Assembly (NCBI GenBank): GCA_963745765.1
Contig: CAVUYQ010000033.1
Location: 62,001 to 126,000 of the forward strand
DNA length: 64,000 bases
Reading direction: 5' to 3'
Source of the DNA: Ww85 sp963745765
GTDB lineage: Bacteria; Desulfobacterota; Desulfobulbia; Desulfobulbales; Desulfocapsaceae
Shown here: positions 18,197 to 26,751 of the stretch, in pieces
Layout of the letters: every line of letters begins with the position of its first letter
Numbering within the stretch: position 1 is the first letter of the stretch
The notes under the pieces: model-generated
What the model saw: only the letters and a program-made list of their open reading frames with translations
Database searches by the model: none
What the model was told of the DNA's origin: nothing
Position numbers and translations under genes: made by a program

Positions 18197-19213
18197 ATCT
18201 GCAAAGAGATCATTGAACGTGGACTCGAGATAATCTGGTTTGCGATATCAAGGGTCAATTTTATAACGGAAGAGGTCGTCTACTGGATGAGAAAGGCCGG
18301 ATGCATCCAGATCAGTTTTGGTGTGGAAAGCGGTTCTCCGACAATCAGGAATATCCTGAACAAAAGGACCACGAATGAGCAGATTAAAAATGCGTTCAAA
18401 ATCACCCTAAATTGCGGCATACTGCCCCGGGCATATATCATTTTCGGCTCCCCCGGCGAAACGAGAAAGACGATTCAGGAAAGCATTGATCTCATCAACG
18501 AGATCAAACCCCTTGTCATCATTTTTCACGTTCTTGTCGTGTTCCCGGGTACCAGGCTCTATCAGAATTTTAAGAAAAAGTTCAACATCTCAGATGACTT
18601 ATGGTTGAAGCCGATTGAAGATATCATGTACTTTGAAATCGACGAACGTCTGTCTATGGAAAAAATTGAGCAATTCAAGAATATGCTGCACCGGAACTTT
18701 TTTAAAAATCTTCCCTCTTTTGTGGATGAGATTGAACTTATCGATGATCCCGAACTCTATCCGATGCACGCCGATTTCTACTCAAGGCTTGCCATAAGCT
18801 TTGACAAGGGCGAATATTCAAGGGTTGAAGCGCTTGGAGATAGTAAAGTAATTGCGGAAAAACTGTACCGGAAATCCCTGGAATATCATCCTGTGCCCCG
18901 CGCATATCTCGGTATTGGAATGATTCGGCAGAAAAACAGAGACCTTGCCGGATCCATAGAAGTCCTTTCCGAAGGGGTAAAACACTTTCCTGATGACGAG
19001 CTGATAAACACCTGTTTGGGTATCAGCTATATGAACCTGGGCCAATTCAATAGTGCCCTTTCCTACCTTCTGAAATTCCAGGAATCGCAACAGGCCTTGA
19101 ATTTTATTGCCACCTGCTACAACGGATTGAACGATCATGAAAAAGAGGCAGCCGCTCGAAAAAAGCTTCGCTTGTTCCAACAGGGGAGGAATCTAAACGG
19201 GCGCCTTGAATAA
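18197..19213 (+). pseudogene. B12-binding radical SAM/TPR protein, C-terminal part
   Basis: Continues the protein interrupted at 16304. It starts in frame with ICKEIIERGLEIIWFAIS and runs through the rest of the radical SAM barrel (CIQISFGVESGSPTIRNILN, then YIIFGSPGETRKTI). The last 100 residues are TPR-like repeats (RAYLGIGMIRQKN, INTCLGISYMNLGQFNSALS, ALNFIATCYNGLNDH). An ATG at 18287 could start a shorter product, but it would lack the FeS cysteines. The final codons and TAA stop lie inside a dispersed repeat (GGGCGCCTTGAATAA). Confidence 0.85.
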
Positions 19214-19216
19214 TTG
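19199..19216 (+). repeat. GGGCGCCTTGAATAATTG repeat supplying a stop codon
   Basis: The repeat overlaps the 3' end of the radical SAM/TPR gene: GGG CGC CTT GAA TAA encodes its last four residues and stop. The following sequence (about 19217-19245) also resembles that after the 63074 copy. Confidence 0.7.
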
Positions 19217-19269
19217 CCTTTTCTGTCGATCTCTTCGTTATACCCGATGGCAACGCTTTTAGGTTATGA

Positions 19270-19320
19270 GGAGATACGGGGACAGGATACATAATTCTCA
19301 GGAACGGGGACGGAATTATT
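19270..19320 (+). repeat. REP-like sequence (GGGGACAGGATACATAATTC)
   Basis: GGGGACAGGATACATAATTC and then ACGGGGACGGAATTATTTG. This resembles the GTGACAGTATAC-TAATTC repeats at 11998 and 13684 and the class of palindromes linked to REP-associated transposases. Confidence 0.5.
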
Positions 19321-19393
19321 TGATTTTGAAGGATTTTTTTGTGAGATTCGTGTACTGCTTATTCAAGGAACCGCATAAAGAGTGCCTTAAGAT

Positions 19394-19691
19394 ATGAAAG
19401 AAAAAAACAAACATATTTCAACCGAATGCTATCCCTGTATATTCCAGCAGCTTTCATCCCTGGCAGCACTTGTGAAATTGAATGACGTGGAGAAAAAAAG
19501 CCTCTTTGAAGAGTCAATGCAATATCTTCTGGAAACGCATGGTGAGGGTATTGTGGTGCAGCACATCATAAGGAAGGCTACCGATTCCGTCATTGACCTG
19601 CTAAACAAGCCAAGCGATTTTGATCCCTATCGTGCAATAAAGACTCGCTCCAACGATATCGCACGTAGCTATTCCCAGGTGTTTAAAGAAA
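19394..19691 (+). pseudogene. DUF89 (ARMT1-like) protein, N-terminal part (IS-interrupted)
   Basis: Begins with the family's N-terminal Cys motif ECYPCIFQQ. The frame runs to a stop at 19694-19696 that lies within the inserted element. Excising the element and one 8-bp duplication (TAAAGAAA) joins VFKE to KIRKSRSPLE in frame with the C-terminal part at 20763. DUF89 proteins are metal-dependent phosphatase-like enzymes proposed to act in metabolite damage control. Confidence 0.85.
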
Positions 19692-20754
19692 TCTGATTAC
19701 GCATGAAACTCAGCCACCTTCAAAATCCGTGCTGGGAAAGGCAGCGTCCTGACGGCTATGAAACAAAAACGTGGTATCAACCGGCGTAGATCGAAGCGCC
19801 TGTTGAACCGATAACAAAACTCCGCGAGATACCGATGGAAATGCTTCTCGCTGATGGCATGAAAGGTACCTCGCAGCGAGTTCTTCACGTTGCCGATGAT
19901 GGTATTGACCCATTTAAACTCTGGGATCTTGACACTGTCCGGGCCGCCACCGGTGATGATTACCGTGTGCTCATGGCCGGCCCGACCGAGCGCATTGAAA
20001 CAGCCCAGACCATCGGAGATAACCATAGAACCGGGAGCAAGATGGTCGGCGGCCCAGGCTTTAACCGCTTCCAGTGAGAATGAGCGGACACGAGTAAAAC
20101 GCATGTTCAGGGGATGGTCCTCTTCATTGGTTGTCACGGCGGCAATAAACGGTAGTTTACCGGTTGCCCCTCGACCGCGATTGCCGTCATGCTTTTTGCC
20201 GCCCCAGTAGGAGTCATCAAGTTGTATGAAACCGGCAAGTGGCTTGCTGTCGTCACGCAGTTTCATAACCTGCTGGAGTTTATGCTTCATGAGCAGTGCG
20301 GTATTGCTGGCAACACCGAGTGTTCGGGACATACTGAGGGCGGAGACACTGGTCTTTGATTGGGTTACCAGATAGATGGCAAGCAGCCAGGTGGTAAGCG
20401 GTAATTTGGTGGCAGCAAAGATCGTCCCGGAGGTGAGCGAGGTCTGTCTGTGACAGTGATTACACTGAAACAGCAGTCGGCCTTTCAACTCGCAATACGC
20501 GGTATGGCCACAGGCAGGGCAGACGAACCCCGTGGGCCAGCGCCACTGGAAAAGGGCTTGTCGGCATTGCTTTTCGGTACCGTAATGTTGAAGAAATTCG
20601 GTCAAGCTGAGCCCTGGTTGAAATTGAATTTTGTTTCTCGCCATGGTTGTGTTCCTCCCGTTAAGGTTTGGAGCAGGGTACCATGGCTGGGGTATCACCA
20701 AGTGATCACCCCTCCCATAAAAACGTGTGTAGCTGAGTTTGCTGCGTAATCAGA
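19692..20754 (-). mobile_element. IS1595-family (ISXO2-like) insertion sequence
   Basis: 1063 bp. The left end reads TCTGATTACGCAtgAAACTC and the reverse complement of the right end reads TCTGATTACGCAgcAAACTC, an inverted repeat with two mismatches. One transposase gene fills it. It is flanked by a perfect 8-bp duplication and interrupts a DUF89 gene. Confidence 0.9.
19697..20644 (-). CDS. IS1595-family ISXO2-like transposase
   Basis: About 315 residues from the internal start MARNKIQFQPGLS (20644); the frame stays open to 20701. An N-terminal zinc ribbon is seen (CPACGHTAYCELKGRLLFQC then NHCH), followed by the ISXO2-like DDE domain, with QLDDSYWGGKKHDGNRGRG containing the first catalytic acidic residue and VISDGLGCFNAL the second. 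The ending HRYLAEFCYRFNRRFDL is typical. Intact and probably functional. Confidence 0.9.
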   Translation of the reverse strand: MARNKIQFQPGLSLTEFLQHYGTEKQCRQALFQWRWPTGFVCPACGHTAYCELKGRLLFQCNHCHRQTSLTSGTIFAATKLPLTTWLLAIYLVTQSKTSVSALSMSRTLGVASNTALLMKHKLQQVMKLRDDSKPLAGFIQLDDSYWGGKKHDGNRGRGATGKLPFIAAVTTNEEDHPLNMRFTRVRSFSLEAVKAWAADHLAPGSMVISDGLGCFNALGRAGHEHTVIITGGGPDSVKIPEFKWVNTIIGNVKNSLRGTFHAISEKHFHRYLAEFCYRFNRRFDLRRLIPRFCFIAVRTLPFPARILKVAEFHA

Positions 20755-20762
20755 TAAAGAAA

Positions 20763-21376
20763 AGATCAGGAAATCCCGCTCACCCCTTGAGACAGCCGTG
20801 AAGATCGCCGCTGCCGGTAATATTATTGATTTTGGAGCGAAGAATCATGTTGCTCTTTCCATAGAAGAAGAGCTTGACTCGATTGATCAGCGTGGCTTTG
20901 GCGTTTATCACTTCGATGCCTTTTTCAAACGGCTTTCGACGGCAGGTACCCTGTTATATATCTGTGATAATGCGGGCGAGATTGTTTTAGACAAGCTTTT
21001 CATAGAGGAGATCAAAAAGGCTTTTCCATCAGTAGCTATAATCTGTGCTTTGAGGGAAAGACCGATCATCAATGACGCTGTGCTCAATGATGCGCTCTCT
21101 GTCGGGCTTGACCGGGTGGCAACTGTTATTTCGTCCGGAAGTGTTTATCCCGGGACGATTCTCGAGGAAACTACCCGCGCCTTTAGGGAACTCTTCGATA
21201 AATCCGATCTTATTATCTCCAAAGGGCAGGGAAACTTTGAATCACTGCTTGATACGGCTAACGAAAAGGTGTTTTTCATCCTGAGAATCAAGTGTGATCT
21301 GATGGCAAGACTCTCAGGAACCCAGCGGGGAAATCTCGTTCTTATGCAAGGAAAACAGCCGCTGACTGGTCATTGA
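20763..21376 (+). pseudogene. DUF89 (ARMT1-like) protein, C-terminal part
   Basis: Continues the frame from 19691. Family motifs: AAAGNIIDFG, then LLYICDNAGEIVLDKLFIEE (metal-binding Asp-Asn), and LIISKGQGNFESLL near the end. A GTG at 20798 could start a product, but it would lack the N-terminal helical domain. The stop TGA at 21374-21376 is followed at once by a GGGCGCCTTGA repeat. Confidence 0.85.
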
Positions 21377-21395
21377 GGGCGCCTTGAGCATAATG
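21377..21395 (+). repeat. GGGCGCCTTGAGCATAATG repeat
   Basis: Directly abuts the stop codon of the DUF89 gene. It matches the family seen at 19199 and 63074, with small changes. Confidence 0.6.
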
Positions 21396-21553
21396 ATCTT
21401 TCGTTGTTATCATAGTTGGCTACCGTGTTCAGACCCCGGTAAGGAAAAAAATATAGTTCTTCAGGCCGTCCATGAGCGGTTTTTGGGCACTTTCGAGTGG
21501 CTTCATTACCGCGATCATTGACATTCAATCACAAAACAGAAGGAGAGATTTTC

Positions 21554-21964
21554 ATGAGAAAGTTGATTTTGTTGGGAGCATTCCTGGGAGTTGTTGTTCT
21601 TTGCAGTACCGCGTTAGCCGGAGATCTTGTCGGTGAGTGGCAGGCTCTTGCCGGCAAACACTATGGCGCACTAAGCGGTGCTCCTCAACATTCGGTTCGT
21701 CCCTCTGGCAGTTATTATAGTACCGACATCCCATGGGTTTTGAAAGTCACGGAACAGGAAGGTTCCGGGTTTCACGGGCAGTGGTGCAGTCCGAAAAAAT
21801 GCGAGTCTCTGGTGGGCGTCATCAGGAAAGACGGTTCCATGCTCATGGTTGATGAAGACTCCACGTTCCATGCCACCATGTACGGCGATGAAATGGAACT
21901 GTGTGTCACCGAGCCCGGAGAATCCTCCCGTATCGCTGTCTGCAACACGATGAAGAAGAAATAG
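21554..21964 (+). CDS. Small secreted protein of unknown function
   Basis: 136 residues from ATG 21554, chosen because AGAAGGAGAG lies just before it; the frame is open further upstream. A signal peptide is clear (MRKLILLGAFLGVVVLCSTALA). The mature part starts GDLVGEWQALAGKHYG and has four cysteines, two close together (CSPKKC) and two near the end (C..C in MELCVTEPGESSRIAVCN), consistent with a small periplasmic protein with disulfides. No family recognised. Inverted copies of GGGGTCTGA-CACGGTA lie on each side (about 21422-21441 and 22004-22019). Confidence 0.7.
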   Translation: MRKLILLGAFLGVVVLCSTALAGDLVGEWQALAGKHYGALSGAPQHSVRPSGSYYSTDIPWVLKVTEQEGSGFHGQWCSPKKCESLVGVIRKDGSMLMVDEDSTFHATMYGDEMELCVTEPGESSRIAVCNTMKKK

Positions 21965-22041
21965 CACCGTCGAGACTGTATCAGCAACGTAACAGGACTT
22001 TGGGGTCTGACCACGGTAAGTTGTTGGTAACACATTAGCTC

Positions 22042-22108
22042 AATTATTCAAGGTACCCTTAATATATCCTGCAACCCGGCGTTCCAACAAATGGGTACCC
22101 TGAGTACC
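22042..22108. repeat. Inverted pair of the GGGTACC-TTGAATAATT repeat
   Basis: AATTATTCAAGGTACCC at 22042-22058 faces GGGTACCCTGAGTACC at 22093-22108. Same family as the palindromes at 12852 and 42517. It lies between the small secreted protein and the PLP decarboxylase. Confidence 0.6.
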
Positions 22109-22121
22109 TGGAAAATAAATA

Positions 22122-23531
22122 ATGGCCATGACTCTACGCGAAAAGATGCTCCAGGAAATGGAGCATAAAGAACTATTTGAACAGGCTCTGAATTACGCTC
22201 TGGCCTATGCAGGCGAAGTCCGTGAAAGAAACGTATTTCCAACTGATGATGCAGTTGCCGACCTGGACAGGTTCACAGAAGCCTTGCCCGGTTCTACAGG
22301 AGAGGCCGACGATATCCTGGAATTATTGAATCAGTACGGTTCACCGGCGACAGTTGCGCAGACCGGGGGCCGCTATTTTGGTTTTGTTGACGGTGGTGTC
22401 CTGCCTGTATCTCTCGCAGCGCGGTTATTGTCGGATTTCTGGGATCAAAATGCGGCTCTTTATGATATGTCTCCATTTGCCTCGAAGCTTGAAGAGGTCT
22501 GTGAGTCATGGCTCAGAGAACTGCTCGGTTTGCCTGGAAAAATTGTTGCCGGATTTGTAAACGGCTCTTCTCTTGCGATATTTTGTGGACTCGCTGCGGC
22601 TCGATATCGGATTTCACAAAACAGTAATTGGGATATAAACAAAAAAGGTCTTTATGGTGCGCCCAAGGTACGGATCATAGCCGGGCAACAAGCACATGGA
22701 TCGGTGTCTAAAGCTGTGGCCCTTTTAGGGTTCGGAATTGATAATGTAGAGTGGGTTGATACAGACGCAGAGGGCAGGATCGTGCCTGCAAAAATACCTG
22801 AAATGGATGAAAAGACGATACTTATCCTGCAAGCTGGCAACGTATGCTCAGGAGCCTTTGATTCTTTCGAAGAAATCTGCCCAAAAGCAAATAAAGCAAA
22901 AGCGTGGGTACACATTGATGGTGCGTTTGGTCTTTGGGCGGCAGCCTCCAAAATGTTTATGCCTCTTACAAGAGGAATCGAGAAAGCAAATTCTTTCTCA
23001 TTAGACGGGCATAAAACGCTGAATACACCCTATGACAACGGTATTGTCCTTTGTGATGACAAAGAAGCACTGACAAATGCCTTACACGTTTCGGGGTCAT
23101 ATATCAGAAAAAGTGGAAACAGGGATGGGATGTTTTACACTCCTGAAATGTCCAGAAGAGCTCGATCTATTGAACTTTGGGCTGCCTTGAAATATTTGGG
23201 AAAAGATGGTGTTGACGAGTTGGTATCGGGACTTCATCAACGGGCATTGCAATTTGGGGAAGAACTAAAGGCCGAGGGCTTTCAAATTCTCAATGATGTT
23301 GTATTTAACCAGGTGGTTGTAGCGTGCGATAGCGATGTGTTAACAGATCTGACTATGCAAAATATCCAGAAATCCGGAGAGTGCTGGGCCGGTGGCGCTA
23401 ACTGGGGCGGAAAGGCAGTTATCCGCCTAAGTGTTTGTTCGTGGGTTACCACCGAGACAGATATCACACGTTCTGTCAGAGCTTTTGTTACCGCCAGAGA
23501 GAAGGCTCTGGGAAAATATCGAAACCCATGA
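22122..23531 (+). CDS. Pyridoxal-dependent decarboxylase family protein (group II)
   Basis: 469 residues, usual for group II PLP decarboxylases and related lyases. Seen: GGRYFGFVDGGVLP near the N terminus, GFVNGSSLAIFCGLAAAR, the PLP-ring contact region QQAHGSVSKAVALLG, the Asp contact in WVHIDGAFGLWAAAS, and the Schiff-base lysine in SFSLDGHKTLNTPYDNG. Substrate is not evident (aromatic amino acid, glutamate-like or other). ATG 22122 is used. The next gene begins 55 bases downstream on the same strand, and the two may be cotranscribed with the zinc-binding gene after it. Confidence 0.85.
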   Translation: MAMTLREKMLQEMEHKELFEQALNYALAYAGEVRERNVFPTDDAVADLDRFTEALPGSTGEADDILELLNQYGSPATVAQTGGRYFGFVDGGVLPVSLAARLLSDFWDQNAALYDMSPFASKLEEVCESWLRELLGLPGKIVAGFVNGSSLAIFCGLAAARYRISQNSNWDINKKGLYGAPKVRIIAGQQAHGSVSKAVALLGFGIDNVEWVDTDAEGRIVPAKIPEMDEKTILILQAGNVCSGAFDSFEEICPKANKAKAWVHIDGAFGLWAAASKMFMPLTRGIEKANSFSLDGHKTLNTPYDNGIVLCDDKEALTNALHVSGSYIRKSGNRDGMFYTPEMSRRARSIELWAALKYLGKDGVDELVSGLHQRALQFGEELKAEGFQILNDVVFNQVVVACDSDVLTDLTMQNIQKSGECWAGGANWGGKAVIRLSVCSWVTTETDITRSVRAFVTAREKALGKYRNP

Positions 23532-23586
23532 GACTGCCTACCAGCAAGGCGATTAAACCCGGCATGCATAAAGGGGAACAACGATC

Positions 23587-24501
23587 ATGTTGAAACAGAT
23601 TAAGGCGGGCGTTCTGAGGATTGCCTATTCTGATAACGGTCCGTCGAACGGCACGCCGGTAGTGCTCCTTCACGGCTTCCCCTATGATGTGCATGCTTAT
23701 GATGCGGTGAGCCCTCTTTTAGTTTCAAAGGGTTGTCGCGTGATCGTTCCCTATTTGCGTGGATATGGACCAACACGGTTTTTATATCCGGATACTCCAC
23801 GCTCCGGTCAACAGGCAGTGCTTGCCCATGATCTCCTTGCCTTTATGGACTCACTTGAAATCTCGAAGGGTGTGCTTGCCGGATACGACTGGGGTGGGCG
23901 TGCAGCGTGTATATTGGCGGCTCTCCGCCCCGATCGGGTGCGCGCACTGGTTTCGGTAGGGGGCTATAACATTCAGGACATTCCAGGTTCTCTTAAGCCC
24001 CAGATTCCGGAAAATGAATATCGTTACTGGTATCAATACTATTTCCACTCTCAGAGGGGGAGAGCGGGGCTGTCTCAAAACCGCCGTGAACTTTGCAAGC
24101 TTCTTTGGCAATTGTGGTCGCCAACCTGGAAATTCACAGACGAAGATTTCAACCGGACAGCTCTTTCCTTCGACAATCCTGACTTTGTCGACGTGGTAAT
24201 CCATTCGTACCGGCATCGCTTTGGACTGGTACCTGGAGACCCTGCAGTAGAAGAAACCGAACAACGCCTGACCGGGCGGCCAAAAATATCTGTGCCGTCG
24301 ATTACGCTGGATGGGCATGACGATGGCGTTGCTCCTGCAGGCGGATCAAAGGATCATCATTATTTCTTCACTGGAAAGCATGAGCATCAGGTGATTCCCG
24401 GTGTTGGTCACAATCTCCCTCAAGAAGCTCCACGTGCGTTTGCGGAAGCGGTGTTGTCCTCCATTTTTCCGCTGACGGAGGCAAGCAAAGATGAAATGTG
24501 A
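23587..24501 (+). CDS. Alpha/beta hydrolase (epoxide hydrolase / dehalogenase-like)
   Basis: 304 residues. The oxyanion motif is HGFPYDVHAYD, and the nucleophile elbow is GYDWGG, with Asp rather than Ser, as in epoxide hydrolases and haloalkane dehalogenases. The catalytic His is probably in VGHNLPQEAP near the C terminus, and the acid is near LDGHDDG. A cap domain rich in Tyr/Trp (YRYWYQYYF) sits between. No signal peptide. It overlaps the next gene by 11 bases, suggesting coupled translation. Confidence 0.85.
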   Translation: MLKQIKAGVLRIAYSDNGPSNGTPVVLLHGFPYDVHAYDAVSPLLVSKGCRVIVPYLRGYGPTRFLYPDTPRSGQQAVLAHDLLAFMDSLEISKGVLAGYDWGGRAACILAALRPDRVRALVSVGGYNIQDIPGSLKPQIPENEYRYWYQYYFHSQRGRAGLSQNRRELCKLLWQLWSPTWKFTDEDFNRTALSFDNPDFVDVVIHSYRHRFGLVPGDPAVEETEQRLTGRPKISVPSITLDGHDDGVAPAGGSKDHHYFFTGKHEHQVIPGVGHNLPQEAPRAFAEAVLSSIFPLTEASKDEM

Positions 24502-24856
24502 AAAGTGTGCGTCTGTAATTTCCCCCGATGACAGCTATCAACATTCGGGCAAAACTCTCTGTGAAGATTGTTATCTGGATGTCGTGGCAATGCCCAAGAC
24601 GTGCGATCCCTGGGCTGTCTACAGCGCCAGGAAAACAGTTTCTCAGGACATTATTCTCACCGCAGAGCAGCAAAAGATCTTTGCCGTCATAAAAACGAAA
24701 GGCCCGCTCACCTTGGAGCGGATTTGCGCCGACCTGGCTATTACAGAAGAAATATTCCGTCGTAATTTCGCAACGCTGAGGCACATGAAGTTGGCCAGGG
24801 CCTGTAAGATGGAGGGTATGGTCTGTTATATTTTGTTCGATGATCAAACCGGGTGA
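24491..24856 (+). CDS. Zinc-ribbon plus winged-helix-like small protein
   Basis: 121 residues. The N terminus has a LIM/zinc-ribbon type set, CEKCASVISPDDSY then CEDCYLD. Residues about 55-115 look like a winged helix (TAEQQKIFAVIKTKGPLTLE, then ITEEIFRRNFATLRHMKLA), so it could bind DNA or act as an adaptor. No named family recognised. It overlaps the hydrolase gene by 11 bases. Confidence 0.7.
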   Translation: MKCEKCASVISPDDSYQHSGKTLCEDCYLDVVAMPKTCDPWAVYSARKTVSQDIILTAEQQKIFAVIKTKGPLTLERICADLAITEEIFRRNFATLRHMKLARACKMEGMVCYILFDDQTG

Positions 24857-25152
24857 TCTGCTATGCCTGCCACCCAGTTTGAGCCATTTCATGTACGGCC
24901 ACGCTCGGCCAATCGTTTATAACTGCCGTCAGGGCCGTTGTGTCGGGACCGGCGGTATCTTCTTCGTGCTGCTTTTCAACCAGAGGTTTAGGTATTATTG
25001 TTGAGAGTACCTTGCGCATTGGCAGCTTTTATAGGGTTTGCCAATCATCGGCTTTTTTCCGGTACCGTCAAGACTCCTGAACAGTGGCAGTAATGCGTCA
25101 TAGGTATGACATCTCCAGAGCAGTTTGAAAATTCACAGGTAAAATATAAATA
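24857..25152. other. Intergenic region, 296 bp
   Basis: No gene, repeat or clear terminator is recognised here. It separates the hydrolase/zinc-protein pair from the exported AcvB-like gene. Confidence 0.4.
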
Positions 25153-26580
25153 ATGAACAAAATGAAAACGATTCTCCTTGCTGCCCTGTTAGTCATGTTG
25201 GCAAACAGTGCCTATTGTATCGACATCAAGGAGGAAAAGGTCGAATTCGGCCCTTTCGGCAGCGTGCATCTGTACCGCATGGGAGATAAGTCGAAGAATC
25301 TTGTGCTCTTTATATCAGGCGATGGCGGCTGGAATCTCGGTGTCATCGACATGGCACGGGAACTCGCCTCGACCGGTGCGCTGGTGGCCGGTATTGACAT
25401 AAATGATTACCTGAAAGCTTTGGGAAGTATCAAGGAGCCATGTTCCTACCCGGCTGCGCATTTTGAGGCATTAAGCCAGTTCCTGCAGAAAAAATACGGG
25501 TTCGCTGCATATAAACTGCCGGTGCTGGTCGGCTATTCTTCCGGTGCGACGCTGGTCTATGCCATTCTCGCTCAATCTCCGGCCAACACCTTTCAGGGTG
25601 GTATCAGTCTCGGCTTCTGTCCTGATTTGCCGCTGCCAAAACCCCTGTGCAAGGGGAGTGGCAGTCTGACCTGGAAAATGGCCGAAAGGCAGAAAAACAC
25701 CTATATCTTTGATGCGGTCAGGCAGCTGCCTGCCCCCTGGGTGGCCCTGCAGGGAACTACCGATCAGGTCTGCCCTCCGGGTTCAACAAAAGCGTATGTC
25801 GAAAAAGTCGGCAACGGGCGGGTGGTGATGCTCCCCAAGGTTGGGCACGGCTATTCAGTGCCAAGAAACTGGCTGCCCCAATTCAAGCAGGTGTTCAAAG
25901 AGCTGACGGAACCGGCAGAACCTCAGCCTCAAGCTGACAAGCCACCGATAAGCGGCGATCTTGCCGGTCTGCCGCTGGAACTTCTGCCCGTATCGCAGAA
26001 AGGAAAAGAACTGGCTGTTATTGTCAGTGGCGATGGCGGTTGGGCCGGTATCGATAAATCTCTGGGGGAAGCCTTAAACACGGCGGGTATTCCCGTGGTC
26101 GGCCTCAATTCACTGCAATATTTTTGGAGCCGTAAAGATCCGGAGCAAACGGCAAAAGATATGGGTCTTATCATTGACCATTATTCCAGGGAATGGAGCC
26201 GTGATGAGGTTATTTTGATCGGCTATTCGCGAGGTGCGGATGTTGTTCCTTTCATGGTAAACAGAATGGATTCCGGATTACGAAAGCTGGTAAAGGAGAT
26301 TGTTCTGATCGGCCCTGAACCAACCGTGGATTTTCAGTTCCATTTATCAGACTGGCTCACCGGCGGAAAATACGATACTTCCTATCCGCTCATGCCGGAA
26401 ATGGAAAAACTGCGGAACCAGAATGTATTATGCATCTATGGTTCTGAAGAAGCCACCAGTTTGTGTCCTGAACTTGACAAGAATGCCTATCGTATCAAGG
26501 AAATGAAAGGCGGCCACCATTATGGCGGGAACTATGATATGCTGGCACGACTTGTGCTGGCACATATTAATGCAGATTAA
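25153..26580 (+). CDS. AcvB/VirJ-like exported protein, two VirJ domains
   Basis: 475 residues with a signal peptide (MNKMKTILLAALLVMLANSAYC). Two alpha/beta-hydrolase-like VirJ domains follow: the first has FISGDGGWNLGVIDMARELA and VGYSSGATLVYAIL; the second has VIVSGDGGWAGIDKSLGEAL and LIGYSRGADVVPFM, each with the GDGGW signature and a serine elbow. AcvB proteins of Agrobacterium and relatives are periplasmic and have been linked to lipid (lysyl-phosphatidylglycerol) hydrolysis and virulence. Here it is a stand-alone gene. Confidence 0.85.
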   Translation: MNKMKTILLAALLVMLANSAYCIDIKEEKVEFGPFGSVHLYRMGDKSKNLVLFISGDGGWNLGVIDMARELASTGALVAGIDINDYLKALGSIKEPCSYPAAHFEALSQFLQKKYGFAAYKLPVLVGYSSGATLVYAILAQSPANTFQGGISLGFCPDLPLPKPLCKGSGSLTWKMAERQKNTYIFDAVRQLPAPWVALQGTTDQVCPPGSTKAYVEKVGNGRVVMLPKVGHGYSVPRNWLPQFKQVFKELTEPAEPQPQADKPPISGDLAGLPLELLPVSQKGKELAVIVSGDGGWAGIDKSLGEALNTAGIPVVGLNSLQYFWSRKDPEQTAKDMGLIIDHYSREWSRDEVILIGYSRGADVVPFMVNRMDSGLRKLVKEIVLIGPEPTVDFQFHLSDWLTGGKYDTSYPLMPEMEKLRNQNVLCIYGSEEATSLCPELDKNAYRIKEMKGGHHYGGNYDMLARLVLAHINAD

Positions 26581-26751
26581 CGAGTGTCTGTCCATAAATG
26601 ACCATTTTATCCCGTCGCTTCGTTATTCTCCGAGTTTAATAATAGTAATATCGAATATATACCTGTTGTTAAATAGGTCGGGCGTCTCGATCCAGAACAA
26701 AAGGACGAAAACTAACTAACTCGTAAAAATAAATTCAGGAGGAGAACAACT

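Larger units (their letters stand above)
19684..20762. repeat. 8-bp target site duplication TAAAGAAA
   Basis: Identical TAAAGAAA at 19684-19691 and 20755-20762, directly flanking the inverted-repeat ends TCTGATTACGCA. The 8-bp length is usual for the IS1595 family. Confidence 0.85.
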
